Assembly (NCBI GenBank): GCA_047528255.1
Contig: CP180024.1
Coordinates: 1,426,001-1,490,000 of the forward strand
DNA length: 64,000 nt
DNA from: G047528255 sp047528255
GTDB taxonomy: Bacteria > Bacteroidota > Bacteroidia > Flavobacteriales > Blattabacteriaceae
Direction of reading: 5' to 3'
Shown piece by piece: positions 29,581-39,684 of this stretch. The translations under genes and the position numbers were made by a program. The notes under the pieces were generated by a model, which did no database searches, was not told the origin of the DNA, and was given only the letters and a program-made list of their open reading frames with translations. The first letter of the stretch is position 1; every line of letters starts with the position of its first letter.

Positions 29581-32343
29581 TTACAATATCCTTTCTACTG
29601 TAATTTCTTCGTAAGCTTCAATCAGATCTCCGATCTGTATATCGTTGTAATTTTTGATACTAAGTCCGCATTCATATCCCTTAGATACTTCTTTGGTCTC
29701 ATTTTTAAAGCGTTTTAAAGAACCTAGTTCTCCATTATGTATGACGATACCTTCACGGATTAGTCTGATTTTAGCATGACTGGTCAGTTTACCATTGGTG
29801 ACTATACATCCGGCGATGGTTCCTATTTTGGTAACTTTGAATACTTCTCGTATTTCGGCCCCACCGAGAATTTGTTCACGTATTTCAGGAAAGAGTAGTC
29901 TTTTCATGGTTTCTTTCACGTCGTTGATGGCGTCGTATATGATGGAGTAGGTGCGTATTTCGATGTCTTCTTTTTCGGCGATATTTTTGGCATTGCTGGA
30001 AGGGCGTACGTTGAATCCTATAATGATGGCGTCGGATGCTCCGGCCAAGAGTACATCAGATTCTGTAATTTGTCCGATCCCTTTGTGGATGATGTTAACG
30101 ACAATGGAGTCTGTAGAAAGTTTTTGTAACGCATCCAAGAGAGCTTCTACCGATCCGTCTACATCTCCTTTGAGAATGATTTTGAGTTCTTGGAAATCTC
30201 CTAAAGCGATGCGTCTTTCGATCTCATCAAGTGTGAGGTGCTTCTGTGCTTGGATATTTTGTTCTCGTTGGAGTTGCTCTCGACAGGAAGCAAGCTCTTT
30301 GGCCTCTTTTTCGTCTGTGAAGATTTTGAATTTGTCTCCTGCGGTTGGAGCTCCATTCAATCCGAGTATGGTGATGGGTTTTGACGGTCCGGCTTCGGTG
30401 ATGTTTTTTCCACGCTCGTCCAGAATGGCTTTTACTTTACCATGGTTACTACCAGCTAATACGTAGTCTCCAGTTTTGAGCGTTCCCCTTTGTACGAGCA
30501 TGGTCGTGACGTAGCCTCGTCCTTTATCTAGAGTAGCTTCTATGACGGTTCCTAAGGCTGGTTTTTCGGGATTGGTTTTGAGGTCTAGCATCTCGGTCTC
30601 CAGGAGGATTTTTTCGAGTAGTTTATCTACACCGATTCCTGTCTTGGCTGATATTTCTTGGGATTGGTATTTTCCTCCCCAGTCTTCTACCAAGAGGTTC
30701 ATTCCAGCGAGTTGTTCACGAATTTTATCTGACTGGGCTATAGGTTTGTCTATTTTATTTATTGCGAATATCATCGGCACGCCGGCTACTTGGGCGTGGC
30801 TGATGGCTTCTTTAGTTTGGGGCATGATTTGGTCGTCTGCAGCGATGACGATGATGGCAATGTCGGTGATTTTTGCGCCGCGCGCGCGCATGGAGGCAAA
30901 AGCTTCATGACCGGGGGTGTCCAAAAAGGTAATCTGTTCGCCTTTATTGAGGGTTACGCTGTAGGCTCCTATGTGTTGGGTGATGCCTCCGGCTTCTTCG
31001 GAGATGACATTGGCTTTTCTGATGTAGTCTAATAGAGATGTTTTTCCATGATCTACGTGTCCCATGATAGTTACTATGGGAGGGCGTGGTTTGAGATCTT
31101 CCTCAGTGTCTTGTTCTTCTTTAACGACTTCTTGTAGGTCTATTCCGACGAATTCTATGTTATAGCCGAATTCACCTGCAACCAAAGTGATGGTTTCCGC
31201 ATCGAGGCGTTGGTTCATAGTGGCCATGATCCCGAGAGACATACAGGTCAGAATTATTTTGTTTCCAGGTATTTGCATCATGGCTGCTAATTCGTTTACG
31301 GTAGCGAATTCAGCGACTTTCAGCGTTTTTTCTTGTTCTTGGTTGATATCGTTTTGTAGGGCTTTTTTTTCTCTTCTGGCTTGACGTTTTTCTCTTCTAG
31401 CTTTTGTTCTTTTGGATTTGCTTCCTTTTGAGGTGAGTTTTTCGAGAGTTGCTTTGATTTGTTTCTCGATTTGTTCGTTCGTAAGTGTCGCTCCGGAAGG
31501 GGGCCTTTTAGTTTTTTGACGGGTTGTTTTGAATTCGGAGGGTCTTTTATTGTTTTTTTCCGCTCCGGAAGCAGATCTAGAAGAGGGGAAAATGGTTTTG
31601 GCTTCTTCGAGTGTTATTTCTTTTTTGATCCGTTTGCGCTTTTTCTTTTGACCTTCAAGGGAAGGAACAGGTTTTTTTCTCTCGAATTGAGATAAATCTA
31701 CTTTATCTCCGATGAGTATCCGCCCACCAATCTTTTGGTATTGGTTTTGGATGTGTTGCGTTTTTTCTTCTTTTTGTGCGGGCTCCTCATCTTGATCTTG
31801 TGTCAGAGTTTCGATAGGGGGTAGAGGAGGAGGGGTCTCATCTTTTGTTGAGACTATGGGTTGTTCTTCTTCCGGATTTTTTTTTATTTCAGATTGCTCT
31901 TGTACGGGAGGAGTGACGATAGGAATCTTTTCTTCCGCTTCAGGTGGTTTAGGGGTGGAAATGTTTTTTTTCTGATATTTTTTGGGAACGAGTCCTTGGA
32001 TGTCTATTTTTTCGAGATTTTTGGGGCCGGATAGTTCATCTTCTTTGGCGGGAATAATTTCAGGAGCAGGCGGGGAAGCTTGCTCTTTGTTTTTGGATCG
32101 CAATAGTTCTTCCCGAATTTCCTCTTTTTCTTTCTTTTTTTGTAAAGAAGCTTTTTCAGAGGCATCCCGTACTTCTTTGTCTGATTTGAATTCTTTGATA
32201 AGGAGTTGATGTACGGTTTCGTCTATCTTGACGTTGGGATTGTTTTCTATTTTGATACCTTGAATATGTAGAAAGTCTACTACTCTTTGTAAAGAGATAT
32301 TGTACTTCTTTAGTACTGTCTTTAATCTGATCTTATCAGCCAT
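29581..32343 (-). CDS. infB: Translation initiation factor IF-2, copy 2
   Basis: 920 residues, uninterrupted, and clearly a duplicate of the gene at 5459-8230: the C-terminal halves differ mainly by conservative changes, and the linker differs more. G1 GHVDHGKT is at 428-435, with DTPGHEAF, NKIDK and the canonical G5 SAKTG (STKTG in copy 1). All later domains, including GDVDGSVEALLDAL and GASDAIIIGFNVRPS, are intact. The linked nusA and rimP copies upstream are dead and that decay left this frame untouched, which suggests selection on a second IF-2. Expression would need a surviving upstream promoter. Confidence 0.95.
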   Translation of the reverse strand: MADKIRLKTVLKKYNISLQRVVDFLHIQGIKIENNPNVKIDETVHQLLIKEFKSDKEVRDASEKASLQKKKEKEEIREELLRSKNKEQASPPAPEIIPAKEDELSGPKNLEKIDIQGLVPKKYQKKNISTPKPPEAEEKIPIVTPPVQEQSEIKKNPEEEQPIVSTKDETPPPLPPIETLTQDQDEEPAQKEEKTQHIQNQYQKIGGRILIGDKVDLSQFERKKPVPSLEGQKKKRKRIKKEITLEEAKTIFPSSRSASGAEKNNKRPSEFKTTRQKTKRPPSGATLTNEQIEKQIKATLEKLTSKGSKSKRTKARREKRQARREKKALQNDINQEQEKTLKVAEFATVNELAAMMQIPGNKIILTCMSLGIMATMNQRLDAETITLVAGEFGYNIEFVGIDLQEVVKEEQDTEEDLKPRPPIVTIMGHVDHGKTSLLDYIRKANVISEEAGGITQHIGAYSVTLNKGEQITFLDTPGHEAFASMRARGAKITDIAIIVIAADDQIMPQTKEAISHAQVAGVPMIFAINKIDKPIAQSDKIREQLAGMNLLVEDWGGKYQSQEISAKTGIGVDKLLEKILLETEMLDLKTNPEKPALGTVIEATLDKGRGYVTTMLVQRGTLKTGDYVLAGSNHGKVKAILDERGKNITEAGPSKPITILGLNGAPTAGDKFKIFTDEKEAKELASCREQLQREQNIQAQKHLTLDEIERRIALGDFQELKIILKGDVDGSVEALLDALQKLSTDSIVVNIIHKGIGQITESDVLLAGASDAIIIGFNVRPSSNAKNIAEKEDIEIRTYSIIYDAINDVKETMKRLLFPEIREQILGGAEIREVFKVTKIGTIAGCIVTNGKLTSHAKIRLIREGIVIHNGELGSLKRFKNETKEVSKGYECGLSIKNYNDIQIGDLIEAYEEITVERIL

Positions 32344-32445
32344 AAAAGATTGGTCTGTTTATGATAAAAAACACTTTCAAAGTGTACAAAAATAGAGGAT
32401 TAACACTTTACTCGGAAAAAATAGCCAGGATAATCCGATTTGATA

Positions 32446-33682
32446 TCACTCTTTGAATTCTTTTTTAATATCTTGAATACTCTTTGTATGGTTTCTTTTT
32501 TGATTTCCATGCGTCTTGCGAAGTCTTCTACATCGCATTCCAATATTGATCTGGATGTGTCGAGTCCTATATTTATGGAGAGCTTCAATGATATGAAGTT
32601 CTATTCTCGTTCGAGAATTCCTTCAATTCTACGTTTTTATCGTATGGCGACCTCTTAAAATATTCATTTTGTATCCGATGATTTGGTTGGCCGTACGAAT
32701 ATTTTATTCGCCGCGTCCGATGAATTTGTATATTTCTTCGGGTTTGATGTATACAATAGCGGATTTATTTTCCTCCTCGATTTCTATCATGGAGATTTTG
32801 GCTGGGCTCAATGCTCGGGTGATGTAGAGTTGGGGTATTAGAGGGGTAATTTATTACGTCAATGTTCTCGTTCTTCAAATCTCTTAAGATAGAAGGGTAT
32901 GTCATACCCTTTTCATCCCCACGCAGGCACCTACGGGATCTATGTGATAATTGTAGGGGCTACGGTTATTTTATTTTTTCCGCTGGGTATTCGAACTGTT
33001 TTTTATTGTGATCAGCTTATCGGCTACTTCCGTGTTTTTCAGTTCGAAAAGTTTTTCCAAGAATTTCGGGTTGCTTATTGAGAGTATATCTATGGGCTTT
33101 CTGTCTTTCCAATTAATTTTTTTTTACCAGGGCGAATATAGAGATTACTTTCTGGAAAAAGTAGATCGGAATTTGTTCTTGTTTGAATAGGATCATTTTG
33201 TTTTGTTTTTCATATTTCATGATAACCGGACTGGGGAGGATATGGTATATTTCTACGTGGGTAAATTCTCGTAATTTGTTTTTGAATTTTTTGTATATGT
33301 TGGTGTTGTCGTATTTGCTGATTTTGGAAACTAGGTTTTATCTGAGCGAGAAGATGGCTCTTCTACCAAGGTCTTTGAGTACTATTTTTTTCGCTAATTT
33401 TTTCTCCTATTTCAAAGTCGAGTTCTATTTTCTGGAGGTTGAAAGACTTATTTGCATATTGTAATATGCTACCTCATCGTCTTTTATGACGATGCAGTTT
33501 CTCTAGATTTACAGGTCGCCTTGATCAGGGTTAACGATGATGTCATAGTTATCTGACTATCTGTGTTTTTTCCGAAATACGCCACGTATGTATTCCTTCA
33601 ATATGGAGATCATGCTCATTCGGTTTATATTTTTTTTAGTTCTTGAAGTCCGTAAAAGAGTTGACTAACCCTGCTGATCTAT
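32446..33682 (-). pseudogene. nusA: NusA, second copy, decayed
   Basis: Homologous along its whole length to 8330-9565 but with the start ATG changed to ATA (about 33680-33682) and many frameshifts and stops. Recognisable pieces include the C-terminal NIGLDTSRSILECDVEDFARRMEI and the acidic end. Same position relative to infB copy 2 as in the intact operon. Confidence 0.92.
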
Positions 33683-33819
33683 GATTAATGAATTTTTGCT
33701 TAAAATTTGATCAAGACTTTAGCTTGTTTTATATCTTCGTAAGCAGTGATTTATTGATTGGTTGCTTTTTTTTCTCTTTTTCTTGGTGTTTGGGTATATA
33801 TTCAGCAAACTCTAGGGTG

Positions 33820-34160
33820 ATTTTTCGTAGACTTCTTATTAGAAGGCTTTGATAGCGGGCGTTTTCTTTGGTGAGAACATCGAGTGTTTTTCCACAGTTT
33901 TTCGGATATTTCCTGGGGCAATTTCAGGGGGCTCCTACGCCTTCCGAAGATACTTTTAGGGTATAATCTTCCGTATAGTGATTCAGCTGCTCGTCTAAAT
34001 ACCGACTAATGTTGGAACAGTCTTCTAAAAAGACGATTCTATCGCCGTTCAAACGGAGGCAAATGTTATTTTTGGCTGTGATGCTCACGTCAAGCAAAAA
34101 CAGATCAGGATGTACACCCAACACTCCTTTTACTTTGGCTTCTATCTTTTTCTTATCCAT
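33820..34160 (-). pseudogene. rimP: RimP, second copy, truncated
   Basis: MDKKKIEAKVKGVLGV... to YTLKVSSEGVGAP is 78 residues, then stops. It keeps GVGAPLK, closer to the family consensus than the SKELDDSLK of copy 1, but the downstream frame is broken and the C-terminal domain is unreadable. Probably inactive. Confidence 0.85.
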
Positions 34161-34177
34161 ACGTTAACAAAAAAATG

Positions 34178-34191
34178 AGGGTTTTTGCCCT
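34178..34191 (-). promoter_or_regulatory. Leader hairpin of rimP copy 2
   Basis: AGGGTTTTTGCCCT can form a 4-bp stem and on the minus strand precedes a T7 run, in the same place as the hairpin at 10066-10081. The stem is weaker than in copy 1. Confidence 0.4.
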
Positions 34192-34254
34192 TTTTATACT
34201 TAGCAGTATATAACTTGCCCTTTTGCAGGGATAGGAATTATTGAGCAATATATT

Positions 34255-35522
34255 GAGAACGTTGCATGAGATAAGGGTTTAAAGTATTTGTAAATCAATA
34301 TATTGTTTCGTCTATTTGGAGTAGATATTAAAAAATTGATTCTATTCTCAGAAGCATCGCGAAACTAAATTTTAGTGAACTACATATGGAACGTTCTGCC
34401 AGAAGGAGTGAATTTTTCAAAAGGTTAAACATATTGATCTACTGGGAAAGGATAGAGAAAAAAAATAAGAAAAATGTATCAAAAAGTCCAGGGAATAAAA
34501 GGCAACCAGCCTACAGTGGAATACCCTTATTTAAGATCATACTTTTGAGCCACTGATATAATCTCAGTGATGTAAGAACGGAAGAGTTGGTAAAAGATTC
34601 CATAAAGTGCATACTCTTTTGTGATTTCCGATTGGAAGATCAAATTCCAGATTATATGACCTCTATGCAGATTTCTTAATGAGAAGAGTAGACAAAAAGG
34701 CATATGAGAGTTTACTGAAAAAATCAATAGGGGATTAGAAAAGCATCAGCGATAGTTAAAATGGGTGTTATAGTAGATGCCTGTATTTACAGTGAGGCCT
34801 TTTGCTCCCAAGGGATCTCCCTACCACGTAGTGGAAGATCGGAAGAAGAGGGGAAAAAGCAAATTAGTCAAAGAAAAGAAAGGGTAAAAAAAGAGACTCA
34901 ATCAGGATTAGATACTCAAGAAAAATGGCTCAAGAAATCAGGTAAACTCTACTATGGATAGAAGAAGAACATAGTAGTGGATAAAAATGGAATGATACTA
35001 GTAGTACATAGCGTAGCAGCTAATGAAGCATGATCATAAAGGTCTAAATCCATTAATAATCAAACTAGGATAGAAACCAAAGAACTATACGCAGATAAAG
35101 ATTACCAAGTGCAGCCAACGTGTCTTACTTTCATAGGCGAGACATCAAAGTGCCTATACAGAAGAAAGCCTATAGGAACTGTCCTTAAGTAGGGTAGCTA
35201 TATTATTCAATAAATTAGTGAGTAAAATCCTATGGGTAGTAAAATGTACTTTTAGCAGTATAAAGCGTTGGTTTGGATCAGGAAATGATCGTTAGAAAAA
35301 TTAGATCGTGTGCATGCCCATCTTCTTTATAGAGGCTATGGTTCATAATTTGTATTGTTCCCGTGGAATTATTATACGCTGTCCATAAAAATAAATATAA
35401 TTAATTAATTTATAATCAATAGTATTTCGAATACAATGTGAAAGGTTAAATCTATATCGTTCTCTAACCAAGCCTATCTAGGAGGCTGAATAAACGTAAT
35501 CCACCATTAACAAAATGGTTTC
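34255..35522 (+). mobile_element. IS5-like element copy 17 (both ends present)
   Basis: Full-length plus-strand copy ending the duplicated rimP leader. Transposase decayed. Right end reads GGTTTC. Flanks ATATT and AATAT do not match. Confidence 0.93.
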
Positions 35523-35556
35523 AATATTTAATATTTTTCTCTCATGCAACCTTCTC
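35523..35556 (-). mobile_element. IS5-like element copy 18 (34-base left-end remnant)
   Basis: AATATTTAATATTTTTC...CATGCAACCTTCTC is the outward-reading left end of a minus-strand copy; copy 17 lies against it. Confidence 0.75.
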
Positions 35557-35577
35557 AAAAGATTCACTAAAAAATCA

Positions 35578-35585
35578 TAAATTTG
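35578..35585 (+). promoter_or_regulatory. Possible -7 box of the atp operon
   Basis: TAAATTTG fits TAnnTTTG, 26 bases before atpB. The -33 position falls at the end of IS copy 18 (35556). No TTG is visible there. Confidence 0.4.
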
Positions 35586-35610
35586 CCTTTATATTAAATT
35601 ATGACCCATA

Positions 35611-36666
35611 ATGCTAAAGAAAGCAATTCTTTTTTTCGTTCTTTTGATCGGAGTCAGTTATTTCAGCTATGCTCAGCATGAAAGTCAAAATATTGTAGGT
35701 TTAGAACAGGACAAAGAACGTTTTGATCCTTCCAAGGTAATTGTCGAGCATATCAGCGATTCTCATGAATGGCATTTTTGGGGTGAGGGGAATGATGCAA
35801 TGGTCATTCCTTTGCCTGTAATTTTGTGGGATAACGTGCTGCAGGTTTTTATGTCGTCTGAGTTCGTTCACGGGGAGAAGATTGTGGAAAAATCCGGAAA
35901 CTATTATAAAATATTTCATGACAAGATTTATAAGACGGATGCCTTCGGATCTTGGGATCTTAACGCTTTGGGGACTCCTATCAATGAAATGCCTTTGGAT
36001 CTTTCGATAACTAAAAGTGTGGCGATGATCCTGCTTTCGGTTTTTGTTCTTTTTGGAATCTTTTTCCGAATGGCTCGTTCTTATAAAGGACATCGAATGA
36101 CATGGCGGTTGGGAAAAATTATAGAACCTTTAATTTTATTTGTCAGGGACGAGGTGGCTATTCCTAACTTGGGACTTAAAGAATATAGACGCTACTTTTC
36201 GTTTTTGTTGACGGTTTTTTTCTTTATCCTGACTAATAATTTGTTGAGTCTTTTTCCTGGAGCGCCCAATGTGACCGGAAATATCAGTGTGACCTTGGTC
36301 TTGGCAGTAATCACTTTTTTGGTGGTCAATTTCACTGCTAAAAAAACTTATTGGAAACACATTTTTTGGATGCCAGGCGTTCCTATAGGGGTGCGTTTTT
36401 TGTTGGCTCCGATTGAGTTGGTTGGTATTTTTATTCGTCCCGTTACCTTGTGTATTCGTTTGTTTGCTAATATGACGGCCGGGCATATCGTGATCCTCAG
36501 TTTTATCTGTTTGATTTTTATTTTCAAGAGTGTTTTTGCAGCGGGTTTTTCCGTTCCTTTTGCTTTGTTTATTTCATTGCTGGAGGTTTTGGTGGCATTT
36601 TTGCAGGCCTTTATTTTTACTTCTTTGTCGGCTTTGTTCATAGGAATGGCTGTAGGAGATGATTAA
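35611..36666 (+). CDS. atpB: F-type ATP synthase subunit a
   Basis: Membrane stator subunit forming the proton half-channels against the c-ring. 351 residues: a signal peptide (MLKKAILFFVLLIGVSYFSYA) and a long periplasmic N-terminal extension of about 110 residues, typical of Bacteroidota, then five to six membrane helices. The essential Arg is R283 in CIRLFANMTAGH. First gene of atpBEFHAG. atpD and atpC are not present here; in some Bacteroidota they are a separate operon anyway. The IS end is only 54 bases upstream. Confidence 0.96.
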   Translation: MLKKAILFFVLLIGVSYFSYAQHESQNIVGLEQDKERFDPSKVIVEHISDSHEWHFWGEGNDAMVIPLPVILWDNVLQVFMSSEFVHGEKIVEKSGNYYKIFHDKIYKTDAFGSWDLNALGTPINEMPLDLSITKSVAMILLSVFVLFGIFFRMARSYKGHRMTWRLGKIIEPLILFVRDEVAIPNLGLKEYRRYFSFLLTVFFFILTNNLLSLFPGAPNVTGNISVTLVLAVITFLVVNFTAKKTYWKHIFWMPGVPIGVRFLLAPIELVGIFIRPVTLCIRLFANMTAGHIVILSFICLIFIFKSVFAAGFSVPFALFISLLEVLVAFLQAFIFTSLSALFIGMAVGDD

Positions 36667-36692
36667 CATGAAATACATTAATTAATATATCT

Positions 36693-36920
36693 ATGGAGGC
36701 TAATTTGATTTATTTGGGTTTGGCTGCAATCGGTGCAGGTTTAGCTGTGATCGGTGCTGGGTTCGGTATCGGTAAGATCGGTGGTTCTGCTATGGATGCT
36801 ATTGCTCGTCAACCCGAAGCTGCAGGGAAGATTCAAAGTGCAATGATCATTGCTACGGCGCTTGTAGAGGGTGCTGCTCTTTTCGGTGTGGTCACGGCGT
36901 TGTTGGCTGTCTTCAAGTGA
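36693..36920 (+). CDS. atpE: F-type ATP synthase subunit c
   Basis: 75-residue hairpin of two glycine-rich membrane helices with the polar loop ARQPEAAGK and the ion-carrying Glu59 in ALVEGAALFG. The residues around Glu59 (VEGAA) do not show the Ser/Thr pair of Na+-dependent rings, suggesting proton coupling (inference). 26 bases after atpB. Confidence 0.97.
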   Translation: MEANLIYLGLAAIGAGLAVIGAGFGIGKIGGSAMDAIARQPEAAGKIQSAMIIATALVEGAALFGVVTALLAVFK

Positions 36921-37000
36921 TCGGAAAAAAGGGTTTGTCTGGAGCTATTGGCATCAGACAAAGCTTTTTATTGGATGATAGATCTAAGAATTAAAAATAT

Positions 37001-37489
37001 ATGAATCTGTTAACTCCGTCTTTTGGTTTGATTGTTTGGCAATTGATTATCTTTGTCGTGTTATTGGCATTGCTTGGTAAGTTTGCTTGGAAGCCTATCA
37101 TGCAGTTCATTGAACAACGTGAAGAAAATATTCGAAGTTCTTTAGAAATGGCCAAGAGGGTTGAGAAAGAGATGTACGACATGCAAATCCTTAAGGATCA
37201 ACTCTTAAAAGAGTCTCGATTGGAGAGGGACTCGATTTTAAAAGAGGCTCGTCAGATGAAAGATACGATACAAGCAGAGGCTCAGAAAAATGCTCGAGCT
37301 GAAAGCGATAAGATGATCGAACAGGCCAAGAAAAGCATTCACAATGAAAGAGTGGCTGCCATGTCAAGTTTGAAAAATTATATGGCTGCCATATCGATCA
37401 ACATTGCGGAAAAAATATTAAGAAAAGAGTTGGATCATAAAGATCAGCACCGAAAGCTTTTACAAAGCTTGGTGGATGAGTTAAAATAG
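37001..37489 (+). CDS. atpF: F-type ATP synthase subunit b
   Basis: 162 residues: N-terminal membrane helix (LIVWQLIIFVVLLALLGKFAWKP) followed by a long charged coiled coil, as in the peripheral stalk b subunit. Lies 80 bases after atpE and 14 before atpH. Confidence 0.96.
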   Translation: MNLLTPSFGLIVWQLIIFVVLLALLGKFAWKPIMQFIEQREENIRSSLEMAKRVEKEMYDMQILKDQLLKESRLERDSILKEARQMKDTIQAEAQKNARAESDKMIEQAKKSIHNERVAAMSSLKNYMAAISINIAEKILRKELDHKDQHRKLLQSLVDELK

Positions 37490-37503
37490 TATACTGATCA
37501 GTA

Positions 37504-38064
37504 ATGGGGATATCGAGAGTAACTAGACGTTATGCCAAAGGATTATTTGATTACGTTTCCGAAATACGTAAGGGCGATGCTGTATTTGCTGACATGAAAA
37601 ATTTGACCTTTCTGATTTCCGAAAGTTATGATTTGCAATTATTTTTAAGGACCCCTTTACTGAGTCCGAAAAGAAAAATGAAGATCTCCAAGGAGATATT
37701 CAAGTCTTTTTCCGATATTTTTCAAGGTTTTATCGAACTATTGATCTTTCACAAAAGGGAGGCTCTTCTAGGCTTGATATCTTTAGAATACCAAAAGATG
37801 TACCAAGTCGCTCAGGGAATAGTGGAAGCTGTTGTTACGACTGCTATTCCTTTGGATGAGTTTTTACAAAAGCAGATTGTTAATAAAATTATCTATATCC
37901 TCGGGCCCGATAAAAAATATAAACTCATTAATGAGATTGACCCTGTTGTCATTGGCGGTTTCTTGCTTCGTGTGGGGGATAAACAATGGGATGCTACCAT
38001 AATCGGGAAATTTGATCAGCTTCGAAAAAAGCTTTTGGATTATGACTATATAAAGTATTACTGA
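37504..38064 (+). CDS. atpH: F-type ATP synthase subunit delta
   Basis: 186 residues with the OSCP/delta fold: RRYAKGLFDYVSE N-terminal block, RTPLLSPKRKMKI, and the C-terminal ...DPVVIGGFLLRVGDKQWDATI motif. Links the b stalk to the alpha3beta3 head. 15 bases before atpA. Confidence 0.95.
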   Translation: MGISRVTRRYAKGLFDYVSEIRKGDAVFADMKNLTFLISESYDLQLFLRTPLLSPKRKMKISKEIFKSFSDIFQGFIELLIFHKREALLGLISLEYQKMYQVAQGIVEAVVTTAIPLDEFLQKQIVNKIIYILGPDKKYKLINEIDPVVIGGFLLRVGDKQWDATIIGKFDQLRKKLLDYDYIKYY

Positions 38065-38079
38065 ATGAACTAAAATTCT

Positions 38080-39663
38080 ATGACAGAGATAAAGCCGGCT
38101 GAAATATCAGCTATATTAAAACAACAGTTATCTGATTTTCATTCTGATTCTCAACTTACCGAATCGGGTGTCGTTTTGCAAGTAGGTGACGGTGTGGCTC
38201 GTATCTACGGATTGAATCAAGCATGTTACGGAGAGTTAGTGGAGTTTCACACCGGTTTGGAGGGAGTTGTACTCAATCTTGAGGAAGATCACGTTGGAGT
38301 GGTTTTACTCGGAGCTTCTGCAGAAATCAGAGAAGGCGATAGGGTTAAACGTACTGAACGGATTGCTTCGCTTCGTGTAGGAGATGGCATGCTTGGACGC
38401 GTGGTGGATACCTTGGGCCATCCGATAGACGGAAAAGGACCTATTGAAGGGCTGATTTTCGAGATGCCTCTTGAGCGTAAGGCTCCAGGCGTAATCTACC
38501 GTCAGCCGGTAAATGAGCCGTTGCAAACAGGTATTAAAGCCATTGACACCATGATTCCTATCGGTCGAGGACAGCGTGAATTGATCATCGGCGACCGGCA
38601 AACGGGCAAAACGACTATAGCCATAGATACCATCCTCAATCAGAAAGAATTTTATGACCGTGGGGAGCCGATTTATTGCCTTTATGTAGCTATCAGTCAA
38701 AAAGCATCTACCGTAGCTAGTATTGTGAAGACTTTGGAAGATCTAGGAGCTTTACCTTATACCGTAGTTGTAGCGGCCAATGCTTCCGATCCTGCTCCGA
38801 TGCAGGTGTTTGCTCCTTTTGCGGGGACAGCTATCGCTGAATATTTTCGTGATACAGGCCGGCCAGCTTTGATCATATATGATGATCTTTCCAAGCAGGC
38901 GGTAGCGTATAGAGAAGTCTCGTTGCTTTTGCGTCGTCCACCCGGGCGTGAAGCTTATCCCGGAGACGTTTTTTATTTACATTCGCGTTTGCTCGAGCGC
39001 GCGGCGAAAATCATCCAGGATGATGCGGTAGCCGCGCAGATGAATGATTTGCCCGAATCTTTGAAGCGCGATGTCAAAGGAGGAGGGTCATTAACCGCTT
39101 TTCCGATCATCGAGACTCAGGCGGGGGACGTTTCTGCTTACATTCCTACCAATGTTATTTCCATCACCGACGGGCAGATTTTCTTGGAAACTGATTTATT
39201 CAATTCCGGGGTGCGTCCTGCAATCAATGAAGGAATCTCTGTCTCTCGTGTAGGAGGAGCTGCTCAGATCAAATCGATGAAAAAAGTTGCTGGAACGCTC
39301 AAGTTAGATCAAGCTCAATACCATGATTTAGAGGCATTTGCTAAATTTGGGTCGGACCTCGACGCCGCTACAATGGCCGTGATCAACAAGGGTCAACGCA
39401 ATGTGGAGCTATTGAAGCAATCGGTCAACTCGCCTTATAAGGTATCTGATCAGGTAGCTATTATTTATGCCGGAACAAAAAATTTGCTCAAAGACGTTCC
39501 CTTAGAAAGGGTCAGAGAATTTGAAGAAGAATATATCATGTATCTCAATCATAAGCATCCTGAAGTTTTGAATGCTTTGAGCAAAGGACGTTTTGATGAC
39601 ACTTTGACCCAAATTTTGGATAAAGCCGCTCAAGAAATGAGTGCTAAATATTTATCTAGTTAA
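38080..39663 (+). CDS. atpA: F-type ATP synthase subunit alpha
   Basis: 527 residues, full length. Walker A GDRQTGKT at 171-178, the YDDLSKQAVAYREVSLLLRRPPGREAYPGD block, and the C-terminal helical domain are all intact. Noncatalytic nucleotide-binding subunit of F1. In operon with atpH and atpG (21-base gap). Confidence 0.98.
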   Translation: MTEIKPAEISAILKQQLSDFHSDSQLTESGVVLQVGDGVARIYGLNQACYGELVEFHTGLEGVVLNLEEDHVGVVLLGASAEIREGDRVKRTERIASLRVGDGMLGRVVDTLGHPIDGKGPIEGLIFEMPLERKAPGVIYRQPVNEPLQTGIKAIDTMIPIGRGQRELIIGDRQTGKTTIAIDTILNQKEFYDRGEPIYCLYVAISQKASTVASIVKTLEDLGALPYTVVVAANASDPAPMQVFAPFAGTAIAEYFRDTGRPALIIYDDLSKQAVAYREVSLLLRRPPGREAYPGDVFYLHSRLLERAAKIIQDDAVAAQMNDLPESLKRDVKGGGSLTAFPIIETQAGDVSAYIPTNVISITDGQIFLETDLFNSGVRPAINEGISVSRVGGAAQIKSMKKVAGTLKLDQAQYHDLEAFAKFGSDLDAATMAVINKGQRNVELLKQSVNSPYKVSDQVAIIYAGTKNLLKDVPLERVREFEEEYIMYLNHKHPEVLNALSKGRFDDTLTQILDKAAQEMSAKYLSS

Positions 39664-39684
39664 TCGTCTTAACGTACGATCGTC

